Below, one piece after another: positions 11,801-23,552 of a stretch of 64,000 bases of DNA. The notes under the pieces were generated by a model that saw only the letters and a list, made by a program, of their open reading frames with translations, was not told where the DNA came from and made no database searches. The translations under genes were made by a program, and so were the position numbers. How positions within the stretch are numbered: position 1 is the stretch's first letter; each line of letters starts with the position of its first letter. The DNA is from Notospermus geniculatus (taxonomy: Eukaryota > Nemertea > Pilidiophora > Heteronemertea > Lineidae): positions 240,228 to 304,227 of the forward strand of contig NMRB01000031.1 of NCBI GenBank assembly GCA_002633025.1, written 5' to 3'.

Positions 11801-14800
11801 AAATCATATACCTAAGGGCCTAGCTCACATTGCCTTTGGTCAGGACATAATCTGCGAATAACGCACCAATGCTAATTTGTGCCCAAAGGAATATTTTGAC
11901 CATTCTCATTGATTCTGGAAATAAATTCTGTTTTTAGAATTCAATAGATGCAAGTTTTAACTAAACCAATTAATTAACCATCAAAGCTGAATATAGAGGG
12001 CTTCCTGGCAATAATTTGCATACATTGTCACTTACTCTCAGCAATACAACCCATAACAGTATTAATCCAAGTTGCAATTTCCATTGATTCATTTGTATGC
12101 AGAAATCATGCAGCACTTAAGTGCTTTTGCAGCAGATTTACATCTCTGTGAGGCCACACCAGTTTTTCCAGCCATTCAACAATCTTTTTCTGAAACTGAG
12201 GGTGCAGATAAAAAAAGAGTTCGAAAATGATGGTATACGTATTTCACAGTCCAGTTTCTGGTAACAGGTTAATGAGAAAAGCATGTTATAATGGATGAAG
12301 TTAATTTATCAATACAGTGTTAAAAACTTGCAGTGACGCTTTGAAGTTACTTCTTTGGAAAATTGGGTGTAACATGCTTGGAAAAGTATTGGTGTGGCCA
12401 ACTCAATCCCATTATTACCATCAGCTTTGTCTTCTCTGTTTACTTCTCCAACATTTAAGTATTTCAGACTTTGTTTGCGTGGATGCTCCGTACTTCATCT
12501 TCGTTGTATAGGTGTCGCTCTGCTGTATTATTCAAGTAGATGCAATGCATTGCCATTATCAGCACTTGCAGCAGGACAGTTTGGTTGGATTTTTCTTTCC
12601 GAATACAATTGAATGTGGTCGTTTTCAAGCTAGTTAAATTCATGGGCCAAAATTCAAAGATAAAAAATATGCTTTGAAAGAAATACTCTCTAACTGTTGA
12701 ATTTTTTGGCTAGCACCTTATGGGATTGCCGTTGTTTTGATACCGGGTTGCAATTTCACCTTTTGATGAAGTTAAGTCTGAAGTAACATTATAGGACCCA
12801 AACTGAGTGGATAATTCTGTTGCAAGTGAAAAGAACCATTGACATGTTTGCTTTTTTTGCATCAGCTTTAAATTCTGTGATGTGTCTCAGCAAATGTTGT
12901 GTTGTGTTAGTATATTAAGTTGGTTCTATTTTATGTTGTGATGCTGTTCCTGTCTTGCTGTTCTTTTGAATGAGGAGAGTCTACCTGATATACGTTTAAC
13001 CAAAAATTCAAGCCAGCGAACCGTAGAGGCTGCAGTGTCGGTCAGGAATTGTTTGTTTTCTTTCGTAAATGACCAGACTATCTATGTTGCCTGAGGACTG
13101 AGGTGAAAGCCCTGAAAAGCAGAACTGTAGTCTCGTGGGATGGAAGTGCACAGAAAATAAAGAATATACTTCAACTTTGTTCCCTCTACTATCTCTAACG
13201 TTCTTCTTTCTCATTATCTAGGTAAGTGTGGTACCACTGAGTGGGGTGATTGGACTCACTGTAGTGTTACCTGCGGTGTTGGCATGACAGTGCGTTCCCG
13301 CTCGCTGGTGATGCCAGGTGTCCCACGGAGCATGTGCAGTGCCATTGAGCTTATGGAAAAAGAGAACTGCCTCGGATTAGAAAACGAGTGTGATCACAGT
13401 GGCCTCTGTGCCATGTCTGGTTGGTCAGATTGGTCACCGTGCTCTGTGACCTGCGGCAAGGGCATGCGGCAGCGGGAACGCTTCCTGATTCGTAAAGATG
13501 AAATGCCACAGTGCACACACAAGCCACTCTTTGAAAGGGAAGCCTGTATGAATGCAATTTTAGATTGTTCACAAGCTGAGGCTGAGAAGAACTACACTGG
13601 TAAGGGGATAAAGTTTTATATGTTTGAAATCAAATTGGTTGTGTACTGGTACACTAAGTTTTCCGGAAGGAATTCATACCTGAAGTTGAAATGTACCTGC
13701 AGGCACTCTACCTCCAAATAATGCTGCAAGCAATCTCAGAGTTGCATCCCACAATATATTGCAATACATTGACAAAAGTTTCCATTGCATGTAGTGACTC
13801 AATCATGTAGCGAACAGTATGTTTACCAAGAACACCTTTAGGATCAAAATTCATGCTCCATATGATAGGGAATTGTCTTGGGCCTTATTAAAGGGTAATC
13901 TGATGGGAGTCCACACAATACTTTTGCAGTTAGCGTAATTCAGTCCGTGCTTCTCCATTTCTTTTGGCTAATGGAGGGATCGAGTTGGTTTTCCCAACGA
14001 TTTCTGCGAATATTTTTTAAATACAGCCCATATTTAGTTACATTTTGGAATGTTTGCTTACCGTGTGTTTCATATGGTGAGGACGTGTGCCCCAAACATT
14101 GGCAAACATGGTGTTTGTGATGATGGTTTGTGAGTATCGCTGGTTTTGCAGTTTTATGTAGGTTAACTACTTCAAATGAGAGCCAGCACCTCATTTTGCT
14201 TTAAGATTTGACGACATTCGAATGAAATTATTGAAGCCATGCATTTTGGCTGTGTATATGATATTTGCTTTTTTTTGAAAATTTTCAGTCTGTTTAACAC
14301 ACAACAGCATATAAGATCAAATATCAAGGGGAAGATATTTGGTCTCCAATCCAAAAATAATATTCCAACAATAATATTTTGCAGAGTTCTTTGCTGTAGA
14401 TTCATCTTGCACACTCCTTGCTGTATCTGATAATAGATGCCGTTGATAATAAATTCTTTTTTTCAGCTCAGTTTCTTTTCCAAAGTTTTTATCAATTCTG
14501 TGTTTTCTTTCAGAAATCTGCTCATTGCCAAAAGTTGTGGGCACATGCCGTGGGAGTTTCTTAAGGTGGTACTGGGATACAAACAGAGACACGTGTCTGC
14601 CATTCCATTATGGTGGTTGCCGTGGTAATGACAACAGATTTGTCACTCAAGAGAAGTGTGACATCATGTGCAGAAATGGTAATGGCGCATAAGACTTGAT
14701 ATTTTAGGGCAAACATAGTACATGACATCTTGCTTTGGGAATTGCACTTGTGTCATTTACTACAAAAGCAAACGAGAGACTTTTAAATTAATTCATAAAC

Positions 14801-16031
14801 ATGTATACGAGGGCCTACGATTCCTGATGAACAAATATTATGGACGATCATTTAGACCAAAATATGGACTATATTTATCACTCTCTTGTATTGCAGCTTT
14901 CAGAAACACAGTTTTTGACCCCGATGGTACAGTCAACAATGGAGGGGACCCTGTTGACTGTATGGTTACCCCTTGGTCCGAATGGTCAGGATGTTCAAAG
15001 AGTTGTGGCAGGGGGTTCATCTTCCGGGATAGGATGGTTAAGAGGCCACCAGAGAACAACGGCAGGGCATGTCCCAAGAAACTGCGAGCTAAAAAGAGAT
15101 GCAGGGTGCAAAAATGTCGTAAGTTATATGTCTACAAAGTTCCAGAAAACCAGTGTGTGAATAAAAGCTAGAGTGATATTCCCCATCCATTCATCAAGCA
15201 CGACCAATGAACTTAAAAGAGTGCAGAAAATCAGTTGTTGAAGAAGTTGGGATGTGCTTCTTCCCTTACCCAGTAGATTACATCAAGAATTAGCTTACTC
15301 TGTATAACTCAGCTGTGTTATGAAACAAACGGAGTTCTTTTCAGCTGTGGACTGTGAGCTAGGCTCATGGTCGCCATGGTCCACGTGCTCCCAGACATGC
15401 GGAGATGATAACATCCAGTCCAGAACACGCCCGGTCAACAAGAAGCCCAAGCGAGGTGGCCGCCCATGCCCTCCACGGTTAGAAAGAAGGATCTGTAACC
15501 TGCCATTATGTCCTGGACAGACAGCAGTAAGTCAGTGGCATCTAAAATCGGTCATGCGAAGGCAGAACTTCCTTTGAGGGACACCTCTGCTGGTTGAAAC
15601 GTGGGGTTCAACAAAATGGCTGTTCAATTCTGTATATATACATTTCAGTTAAATATATGATTGGCCCACATTGGGAAAGCTTTTGTTTTGTAAAAAGTAT
15701 TTGTTCATTGTGTGTCCAGTATTCTGTATGTTTTGTCTCAAGTTGAAAAAAGCAGAAGTGAATTACACTCCAATAATATTTGAGGCAAACAGAAAATAAA
15801 ATAGGACACAAGTAATGGAATGACAATTATTAAAGTTGGATGAAAACATTGAAATAGTGATACAAACAATATGACTGTCAACATAAGAAAGTTAAACGAC
15901 CGAAACTGAGTAAAATTCATCTTTCCATTCTGACTAATAAATGTTGATGTTTTCACTTGCAGACCTTGAGTCCAGATGAGCGAAATAGACTTTTACTCTC
16001 GGCACCACTTCCGCAGAACATCAGAGTATAA
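8746..16031 (+). CDS. SPON1: F-spondin-like secreted matrix protein with Kunitz domain (5'-partial gene, 11 exons seen)
   Basis: Eleven exons with GT-AG borders and matching phases encode about 619 residues ending at the stop at 16029-16031. Domain order is: end of a reeler domain (IWYKDDGALTKEFCED), spondin (FS) domain beginning at DCCACGVAKY, TSR1, TSR2, Kunitz, TSR3, TSR4 and a short tail. Each TSR has a WxxW C-mannosylation motif (WGDW, WSDW, WSEW, WSPW) and a CxxS/TCG O-fucose site. F-spondins are secreted matrix proteins that bind cell-surface receptors and affect axon growth and adhesion. Vertebrate SPON1 has six TSRs and no Kunitz domain; an inserted Kunitz domain is known in invertebrate F-spondins. 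The signal peptide and most of the reeler domain are missing, presumably upstream of or undetected in 1-8745. M-spondin/SPON2-type proteins are excluded by the reeler remnant and multiple TSRs. Confidence 0.93.
9221..9346 (+). CDS. SPON1: F-spondin exon b: start of spondin (FS) domain
   Basis: Encodes GTGETNPASMIPDCCACG and then VAKYHMVFQGNWTRHTHPKD, the opening of the FS domain with its conserved CCACG and GNW..THPKDYP. The donor is gtaagt at 9347. Two in-frame acceptors exist: ttgcag at 9215-9220 (chosen) and ttttcag ending at 9169. The shorter form gives a reeler-FS linker of normal family length; the longer adds 17 residues (starting RRARPIRS) with no family counterpart. Both keep phase, so alternative use is possible. 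Confidence 0.85.
9472..9623 (+). CDS. SPON1: F-spondin exon c: spondin domain
   Basis: 152 nt between ..tatttcag and gtaagt. The translation includes HWSNIVGASHSKDYMLWQYG and VKKVCELGGSREMESEIKEH, the classic FS-domain motif HWS.I(V)GGSHS and the following helix. It enters in phase with exon b and ends on a full codon. Confidence 0.92.
10316..10381. repeat. Three exact copies of a 22-bp unit
   Basis: The unit tgtctcgtagatggggaaat followed by gg is repeated three times in a row, ending about 45 bp before the acceptor of spondin exon d. It is a probable VNTR in the intron. Confidence 0.92.
10427..10571 (+). CDS. SPON1: F-spondin exon d: spondin domain
   Basis: 145 nt, acceptor tttttccag, donor gtaagt. 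Encodes VRTVIKTPGIW, FTVNRTHHLMSMLTMLGPSP and DWCVG. The block RTHHLMS.LTM(L)GPSPDW is the most conserved part of the FS domain. A 22-bp triplicated repeat sits just upstream of the acceptor. Confidence 0.93.
10731..10837 (+). CDS. SPON1: F-spondin exon e: spondin domain
   Basis: 107 nt, acceptor ttctgtag, donor gtaaag. Encodes VSALDLCKPDCNWKSDLRIE and then LYPWDAGTDNGVTYM. The LYPWDAGTDxGxTY motif is diagnostic of spondin domains and contains the acidic residues of the domain's metal site. It ends on a full codon. Confidence 0.93.
11312..11549 (+). CDS. SPON1: F-spondin exon f: end of spondin domain and linker
   Basis: 238 nt, acceptor ctctccag, donor gtgagt. It starts SQNAPAIPQEKIHRI, followed by SPFYGPDPLKPMATLIIKRL, matching the FS-domain C-terminal segment (IPQEKI..., SPFYDP..., a hydrophobic strand). 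An acidic linker with one Cys leads to the first TSR. Confidence 0.9.
11550..13221 (+). other. Long spondin intron between exons f and g
   Basis: This 1.67-kb intron separates the FS domain from the TSRs. It is AT-rich with poly-T tracts and no exon or repeat I can name. It starts gtgagt and ends ttatctag. Confidence 0.75.
13222..13599 (+). CDS. SPON1: F-spondin exon g: TSR1 and TSR2
   Basis: 378 nt, acceptor ttatctag, donor gtaagg. Two thrombospondin type 1 repeats share one exon. TSR1 has TTEWGDWTHCSVTCGVGM and TSR2 has SGWSDWSPCSVTCGKGMRQR. Both have the WxxW motif, a CSVTCG O-fucosylation site and the stacked Arg run. The long preceding intron (11550-13221) shows no recognisable exon. 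Confidence 0.94.
14514..14678 (+). CDS. SPON1: F-spondin exon h: Kunitz/BPTI domain
   Basis: 165 nt, acceptor ttctttcag, donor gtaatg. A complete Kunitz domain with six cysteines in BPTI spacing: C-x8-C, then WYWD, TC, the FHYGGCRGNDNRF core, and C-x3-C. The reactive-site region is GTCRGS, giving Arg at P1, so inhibition of a trypsin-like protease is predicted from the family rule. The domain is one symmetrical phase 1-1 exon between the second and third TSRs, as expected of a shuffled module. Confidence 0.95.
14897..15118 (+). CDS. SPON1: F-spondin exon i: TSR3
   Basis: 222 nt, acceptor tattgcag, donor gtaagt. After a short linker (FDPDGTVNNGGDPVDC) comes a TSR with TPWSEWSGCSKSCGRGF and a basic end rich in Lys and Arg (KKLRAKKRCRVQKC). 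The basic stretch resembles the heparin-binding fifth TSR of vertebrate SPON1. Confidence 0.92.
15345..15526 (+). CDS. SPON1: F-spondin exon j: TSR4
   Basis: 182 nt, acceptor tcttttcag, donor gtaagt. The TSR reads DCELGSWSPWSTCSQTCGDD, then a basic segment (KKPKRGGRPCPPRLERR) and CNLPLC. It has WxxW and an O-fucose site like the others. The exon ends on a full codon. Confidence 0.92.
15963..16031 (+). CDS. SPON1: F-spondin last coding exon k: C-terminal tail and stop
   Basis: Acceptor cacttgcag; the in-phase translation is TLSPDERNRLLLSAPLPQNI, RV, then taa at 16029-16031. This 22-residue tail has no domain. The phase match and clean acceptor support it, but the tail has no family motif. Reading through the exon j donor instead would add 16 residues and stop at 15577. 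Confidence 0.7.
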   Translation, partial: TLSPDERNRLLLSAPLPQNIRV

Positions 16032-17290
16032 AGAGTAATGCAAAGGCTGTGTTAATTTTTAGTTACAACTAGTATAGCCTTAATCAAGTCCACATGATGT
16101 TGTGTAGCATGATGCATTATGTGGTCAGTCTCTATTTCCTTGGGCATCAACAAAGATTATTGCAAAATCAATGCAACACAGAGTCTAATGGCTTTAGTAG
16201 CCCAAGCTTGGCTAGTATCTGGCTATGACATTCATCATAAAGATCAGAAGATCATGAATATCACCATAATAATTAGGTATTGGTAATCACCCTTGCATGA
16301 ATAGACTGGTGACCAAGTGGTTTCTCAATTCCCAGTTTGACCCCTAATTGTGAGGGAGGGTGTGAGTCTTTGACAGTGCATTCTCAAAGGTCTTTATTTC
16401 TTTTGACTTAAAAAAATAACCTAACATCTTCAGACTCTATCAAGCTTCATTTGTGGTTAGATTTCACTTCATATAGTGACCAGTCTGTTCTTGCATTGGT
16501 CTATTTGACACTTTGTTCAGATTCAGTCTGAAGTGTTAAATTACAATATTCCGGTAATTGCTGGGATACCTGCCTCATCAAAACATTTTAAACCATCCTG
16601 TGTGTGGATAAACTCAATTACATAAGTGCCTTGATAGGGGTACAAAAACAAAAGTAACATGAGAAGAAAGACAGCCTCATATATCCAAGTCGTTAACTGA
16701 TTCAAGAAGAATGGCGTTCAGCATAATACCTAATCACAATGATATCAGAAAGATATGTATATATTATATATTGGATGAATGCATTCCAGGCATCACATCC
16801 TGGCATGGACAGAGAGCAATATTGGTAATACACATTTTTTCCTCAAGATCTTTGGTGAAAGCATGGTGAAGTTTATAACTCCGACTTGAAATTGGAGCCA
16901 CAATATTTTATCTCCACCATTTCATTGAACAATTCTTTGAAATGGTATGGATGCCTGCAGCAGCATCCTCTGACGAAATTCATTTAACTTTGCAATTTTT
17001 GCTTCTGTAAATGCCAGGCAATGTACAAAAAACTGTAGAAAAGTATTTTATGTTTGATTTTATATATGATCATGAATGCTTGTAAGATGTTTACTGAATA
17101 TTTGCCAAAAACGCATTGATAAAACACAAAAAAATTCTAGTCTGTACTGTTAGTGTATCACAACATTCATTGCAGTTTTATGCCTCCTGACCAACCTCAG
17201 CTTATTCATGGTGTGCCATAAGGGACATTTAATTTTTGTTTTTAATGTTTGATTAATTTTTTAGTTTCTCTATTTTTTTCTGAGTTTCTT
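16032..17290 (+). other. 3' UTR of the spondin gene and flank
   Basis: AT-rich sequence after the stop codon with no coding signal. I found no clear canonical poly(A) signal close to the stop, so the transcript end cannot be placed. Candidates such as attaaa near 17838 and aataaa near 19022 are too common in this base composition to choose between. Confidence 0.4.
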
Positions 17291-17295
17291 TCACG

Positions 17296-17525
17296 GAGAA
17301 CACATTCATTCCACAGGAAAACCACACTTATTCTGTGGAAAAAAACATTTACGGTACATGTATTTTGTGGAAAAAACATTTATTCTGCAAAAAAACATAT
17401 TCCTTGGAAAAACACTTATTCCGTTGTAATAATTTTAATTCCACGGAAGAAGTATTTATTCCAGGGTGATAAAATTTATTCGGCCAAAGAAAAATTTATT
17501 CCTTAGAAAAAAACATTTATGGAGG
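17296..17525. repeat. Degenerate minisatellite, ~20-bp unit
   Basis: About ten imperfect copies of a unit resembling tggaaaaaacatttattc run through this stretch. It lies downstream of the spondin gene, probably in the 3' UTR or between the genes. Confidence 0.75.
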
Positions 17526-17997
17526 CATTAAACCTGGGCCTGTGCATCAATTCAGTTGGCCATGAGACTTTTGTGTGTCTGTGTGTTGCACTCATTCAAT
17601 TTGTTCCTTAGTCTTTTCTTGTGCGTCTATTCCAGCATTTGGTGACTCTGTACAATAACTTCTCACCAAGTGTGTGATACTACTTGTTGAGTTTTAGAAT
17701 GTCCGAAGTTAACTTCCTCGAACCGATGACTTAAAATTCGTCTTTACTGTTTGGATCAATGGAAATGTGGTAATCAGAAGAACATCCATTGCTCACAGGA
17801 ACAATTGCCAAAACCTTTTTATAAAATGTGCCAATCAAATTAAATGTTTATGAAAAATGTAGTCTGCTTATGTTTGGCAACCAATGAAGTAGTTGTTGAG
17901 TTATAGACGAGTATGAGTACTATTTCATATTATACTGAGTAACAGGGCTGGGGTTGTTTGCCTCTGTCAGGCACAACAATGTCAATAAGAATGAGGA

Positions 17998-18350
17998 ACC
18001 TGCACACTATAGGCCTACCGCCACTTGGAGGCATTGTGAGCAGTTGTACCCCTTCGGTGTTTTCCCCCTGCTGAACTGCGTAAAGGACATCAAGACGTGG
18101 CATTAGGCTACGGGTGTACCGAACGCGATTTTGCGTGCGACAGGGCAACGCATGCGATTTATGCTTTGAGAACCTTCGTTTGTGTGCAGTGTGGCGGAAA
18201 ATAACAAAGCCTTTGGCGTGCGCATCAACACATCGCGTTTGGTATACCCGTAGCCTTATTGCGTTGTATTATGCTTTGCTCTGCTTTTTAAAGTCTTTGG
18301 TACAAATGCTGTCAGCATTGTCCTGTTGAGATAAATGTGAAGCAGGTTCC
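17998..18350 (+). repeat. Interspersed repeat, copy 1 (contains nested MITE)
   Basis: This matches 36014-36200 in order: cctgcacact, gccacttggag, aaggacat, gacgtggcatta, tttgctctg, aacaaatgctg-like and the final gggttcct-like block. The family is unidentified. Copy 1 is interrupted by the MITE at 18106-18255. Confidence 0.75.
18106..18255. mobile_element. PIF/Harbinger-like MITE, 150 bp, TSD TTA
   Basis: The ends ggctacgggtgtacc and ggtatacccgtagcc form terminal inverted repeats of about 24 bp. TTA is duplicated at 18103-18105 and 18256-18258, as expected of PIF/Harbinger elements. The paralogous repeat at 36 kb has gtggcattatcac at this site with one TTA, which is the empty state. No coding capacity. 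Confidence 0.82.
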
Positions 18351-19129
18351 TCGTTACCATGTTGTATTGCTTGTTTGAACAAAACTATCACTGAGTATCA
18401 TGCTATTGATAGCTGATACTTGACTTTTCAGTGACATTGCATAATAGGTATGTTTCAATAGTACTTTGTATAAATATATATTTTGTAATAACAAGATTGT
18501 GTGATTTTTGTGAAAAGACTATGAAAAAGGATGGGTGATTTTTTGGAGTCTGCTTAATCATCATGTTGTTTACAGTATCTGATCAACAATGTGCAGTAAA
18601 GGGCTTCATTAGCTACATTTTTTTCTAGAAAACTGAGAGGATCTGTATTTTTGGTTTATGTGGCGATGCATTTTTATTTTTTAAATATTTTCCGAATTTT
18701 CCAGATGAGCTCAACAGCCGAAGTTAACAACTGATCAAATGATCAAACTCTGAAAACACTTCAGCCCTTTCCACTGCCTATTACCAGCATTCGAATGATT
18801 TTGTCATTTTAAGGACACAGCACATTACACACTTCTGACTTTTTTCCCTTAAACAGTTTACAAAATGCTAAATAGTTTTGATTTGACTTTACATTTGTGG
18901 GGAGGGTCACGTTATTTTCGTTTCTTGGTATAACAAGCAATTCGAGAGAATCCCATGGTGTGGATGGATAAACCTTCATCCATTCATTCAGAAACGATAA
19001 CAGTAAACAAGATGCCATACAAATAAATTTTATACTTTTCAACCACATTTTTGCAGTTGGTTCTTTCTTGTGACCCCAAAGAGATTCCTTGAAAATTCAT
19101 CAGTTATTGAAAGAAAAGCTGAGTACCGG

Positions 19130-19355
19130 TAAAGCCCTAGTCACATATCCACTCCGGGGCCCGTACGGCGAGTAAAAACAGACATTTTGGCCAATTTCTA
19201 CGGTGCCCAGTTTGATCCAGCCTACTTTCCGCCTATCTATTGAGGCGATTTCGGCATGATTCATCTTAGATCCGAGTTTTAGTCTCTAAAATCCGCAGCA
19301 AGCCGCTGGGTGGGGAAAATTGTACGGGGCCCGGTGCATTTGTGACCTAGGCTAA
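19130..19355. mobile_element. Inverted-repeat MITE, ~220 bp, TSD TAA
   Basis: The left end agccctagtcaca...ggggcccgtacgg and right end gtacggggcccgg...tgtgacctaggc are imperfect inverted repeats, each next to TAA. Terminal sequence and 3-bp TSD suggest a PIF/Harbinger relative. No ORF. Confidence 0.65.
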
Positions 19356-19789
19356 GTCGCCGCGTTTTGATACATCCCCACACCAATGGATATGGATTCA
19401 AATCTTGGTAGAAATCATAGAGAAGATCATGGAGAACATCACCTGTGAGGACAAGGTATCCCATTTACAAGAGAAGAAAATTTGCATGCATACAAATGTT
19501 ATAGCCTTTGAAGCTCTGCCAGGCAGTGTGTGCTGCAATATTGACGATCTTAGATGTCATGAATATGGATTTTCTTTCTCAAGCTCAGAAAACTACAGTA
19601 TTGAGTATACCGTACCTCAGATATTCCTACAACATTTTACTACCAAGTGCCCTTCCACATAGGCCATTAGTTTTTCATATTGCCCTGAAATGCTGTTCAT
19701 GGGACATCCTGTGTGGACGAGTAGGTCCTGAACAATGGAGACGTGCATGGCCTGCTACGTTCCTGCTGAAGAAAATCCACTAATGACAA

Positions 19790-20300
19790 ATGGATAATGA
19801 AACTGACAGACTGACGATGAGGTTGACTTGCCCTAGTCAGACAGACCACTGACTGACCATTGGATTGGAGTGGACAGACGACAAGACTTGCAGATGGATG
19901 CACAAGACTGAAGGATGGATGGACCATAAGACTGACAGATGGATGGATGAGACAGACAGACGATGAGACAGACTGATGGATGGACCCTGACACTGGAAGA
20001 TAAAAGGAAGATGAGACTGACATAATCAGAGACACCAGGCTGACGGATGGATGGAAGACGGAGACTGATACAATGTAGATGGACAGGTAGATGGACTGAC
20101 CATGAGACAGATGGATGGCAAGACTGACAGATGGATAGACGAATGCCAAAACTGACTGACCGACTAACGAGACTAACGGTCAGATATATGACGAGACTGA
20201 GTGAATGACAGGAACAGATCATTGTCAAAACTGACAGATGAAAAGAGTGACCGACAGACAGACGCCAAGCCAGATAGATATTTTGATGGACTGACAGACC
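19790..20300. repeat. Degenerate GACA/GATG tetranucleotide-type satellite
   Basis: About 500 bp of imperfect gactgacagatggatgg-like repeats. The biased composition gives long accidental reading frames (Ser/Val/Leu-rich on the - strand), which are not genes. Confidence 0.85.
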
Positions 20301-22544
20301 CACAAAAAAATCACGTACATACTCACTTCAGGTATGTCAGAAATGATATATTTGAATTGAAAATTGAACACTGAGTGGCTATTTATTCTAAGAAATCACA
20401 CATCTTTTCAAACTATCAACAGACTTTAGAAATAGATGTTCTACTGACTAGGATTGACAAGGAAGATTTGCTGTAAATTCTTTGACAAAATTTATTGATC
20501 CAACACAGCTACAAGACAAGAGCACGTCTCTACTACTTGTGTCTAAGACATCACAAGTCACATTCACTACTGCTCAAATGAGAAAATAATGCATGGTGGT
20601 CTCATCATTTAAAAGTGAAAATATGGACGGCATCTTCTCAATTGCAAGTGCTTGTATGGTGGGTGAAATAGAGACCATGGGTGGAGCTTGAAGGAATCAC
20701 TGAATTCCTCCAAGAGTGGAGGAAAAATTCTGAAATTGACTCACCAGGGATCTTATTCACTGTAATTTTACATACCTGAAAATCTGTTCCTCTTTCCCAA
20801 CAATATTGAAGGCAATATGAGACTTGCAGACGATGAGTTCAATGTAAATAAGGCCCTGGTTTCCTTGATGAGTTTCCAAAGAGATGGACTCCCTCTTCCT
20901 TCCACCCTTTGTCCACTGGGGCAACTTTGGGAGGGAGGTGCCCCTTGAAAATTTTGGAAAATGTGTCTCTTACATAATCTCTGATTTCGGAAAATGTGCA
21001 TCATTTGATTTCAAATACTCATAAGGAAATAGCCAATTCTACCAATATAATATGAAGTACATGTACAATCCTGCTCAAGTACAAGTTTTGATTTCAGATT
21101 GTATTCACCAAGATATATTACCAATTCTTTCATCATGAAAGGTAGTTTCATGATGGAAGTACCAGGCACAAGTCACAGGAATTGCAAACTTTTCCCCTGA
21201 ACATTCCTAATAGAAATACCAGTAAACAATAATTTCTAAGTACGTGGCCATGTTTGAGAGCAGTACATAATTTGGACACAGAACATCAGAAGACAGGGAC
21301 ATGTTAATGGTGCCACACATAACTGAATCTTTGCCCAAAACAGCAAAGGAAGAAGCTTATTTGCAGCTGATCACTGGTGGAGAGAACTGGGGTGAGGAAT
21401 ATAATCTTGCTTTTGCACGGAGAATGGTACATTGTCCCTCAGTTTACCTCTCCTTTCCCCATCGCTGTAGGTAATGAAGATGATCAGCCAACATATCCCA
21501 GACAGTACTGACACATTATCAATCAAAGGACACACAACCTACAAAAGATAATACTACTCAGTGGAAGAAACTAAGCTAGAAATTGTACAGCTAAAAGGGA
21601 TGGAATCACCATCCATCTTTGGATGCCACGGCTATTTTCACATCAAGTTAAAAACAACCGTCATCTGACGATCTCAAACTCGGGACATATTTCTGATCCC
21701 GTGAGAACTTTTCATCCATATCAGACTGAGGAAAACCTACTCTGTGTTTGTGTAAATGCGAGGCTTATATTTACATCGATGTCTCCTGGCAGATTCAAGC
21801 GCTAACAGGATACCGTATTTACATGACTGGCAACAAATCTGGTCCTGTTTTGCCTCAGTAACTTAGATAGTCCTGTCAAATAACTGACTGAGTTTTCCTT
21901 TTTGCCAGAGAAATACCGACCACATGGTAGGGTTGTAAGTGAATAGCACAATGGCAAAAATGATAATGGGCATAACACAGTAGATATTTTTGATAGTAGT
22001 AAATTTGATTATTTCAGGACCTATTTAATTTGTACGAATGCCAGGCGATATCTCCACGAGTGGATGGAACTACAACTTGTGACCCTTTAGACATCAATAT
22101 TATATACAGATGCAAAAATACCAGCAGCAGCTTACTATAATGTGACACACCCACCACAACAGATGTTTAGGGGATAATCCACAGGTCAAAGATTTTCTAA
22201 AAATATTCCAAAATGTAAATTGCACTTGAGAGCCCACAAAGACGGTAGAGATTGCAATTTAGGAGTATTCTACATGCGAATTAAGTTGAGCAACTGCACT
22301 AATAACAGGTTCAACTACGTTAGGTCCTGCCTAAATGGCAAGGCAAGTGCAGTCAGATGCACCTCGCATGATACTAGGGTAATGAAGTCCCATACTAGCG
22401 CAAATCGTACTGAAGACCAAAGCAGGTTAACTCCTGGTACAAATACTGGTGTGAAACCTGGAATAAATGATGATATAGTCATTCAGTGTATTAAGTTACC
22501 ACAGAGTTGACAGAGGTGGGAACTGGCAGCCACAAACAACAAAA

Positions 22545-22615
22545 TACAGTGGAACCTCCCTTAGCAGACATCTCTGTCAGAAGGACATCTCTCAATAAGG
22601 ACACTTACTGAGAGA
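22545..22615. mobile_element. pogo/Tc1-like MITE fragment
   Basis: The left end tacagtggaacctcccttag followed by cagacatctctgtcag matches the left part of the element at 44637 (cccttagcagacacctctgcc). It begins with TA + cagtgg, the terminal sequence of many pogo-type elements. The right end is not seen, so it looks truncated. Confidence 0.55.
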
Positions 22616-23552
22616 GATCAGGAGATCCAATGGTATGCCACCATAGTGAATTTGATTGAATGCGGGCAGAACATGGAGAGTTTAGGTGGGTTGCAAGAAA
22701 TGAGCTGTCCAATACTCAGTACTCACAAACATTGGACGATATGAATAAAACAAAGTATTGACTTTTACTTCATTTATTGAAGTAATTACTGCTATCCTTA
22801 TGAACAGAACAGATGGAAATTCCTAGTAAATACTCTTTTATATTCATATGGCCCCCTGTCGCGATACTTCAGCAGCAGTGACAGAAGTTGAATCCCAAAT
22901 ACTGGACGAGTTTTGCTCCTCTGATTTAGTTCTAGATGGCAGCACTGTGTTAGTAACTTCATTGATTGCAACTGTGTTCGCCTCCAAAATAACCGATTCG
23001 TCATTTGTACATCAGGATTAGCTTTATAAATATCAGAGTGTCTTCCAAAATACAGCTGCAAAGTGTTGAATATACAGGGGATATGGCTAAAATGTAATCA
23101 ACTGTACAGTGGTCTAATTTGTGATATCATAGCATTCAGATGTTTTTACAAGACCGCATAGAATGCATTAAAATCTTTTTGTGCAAAGTTAAATGGACAA
23201 ATCTCAAAGTGCAAGACACAGATAAATACACAATTTTCATTTTAAAACTAATGCTTGATTTTCGACAAACAGTCGCAAACCAAGTATATTGCACATACCT
23301 ATTATCATAATCACATTAAAAAGAACTCGACCTTGAACCTGATTCAGAGGTCAAGGCAATGACCTTGTTTGATTAATGAAGGTCACAGACAGATACTGAT
23401 CATTGCACAATATTTTGAGCATCAAGGACATTTATAAAAGGTTCCAGTCGAATTCCTTACGTATCCATGTGCCCCATTGGTTTTCTCAAAATATTGTAAA
23501 ATGGCCCTCACATGTTCTCATTGTGCACTTCTACAGGGTGTCCCAAAAATGA

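Noticed and set aside
19697-20303. Overlapping 150-codon - strand frames rich in Ser, Val and His
   Set aside because: They are translations of the GACA/GATG satellite.
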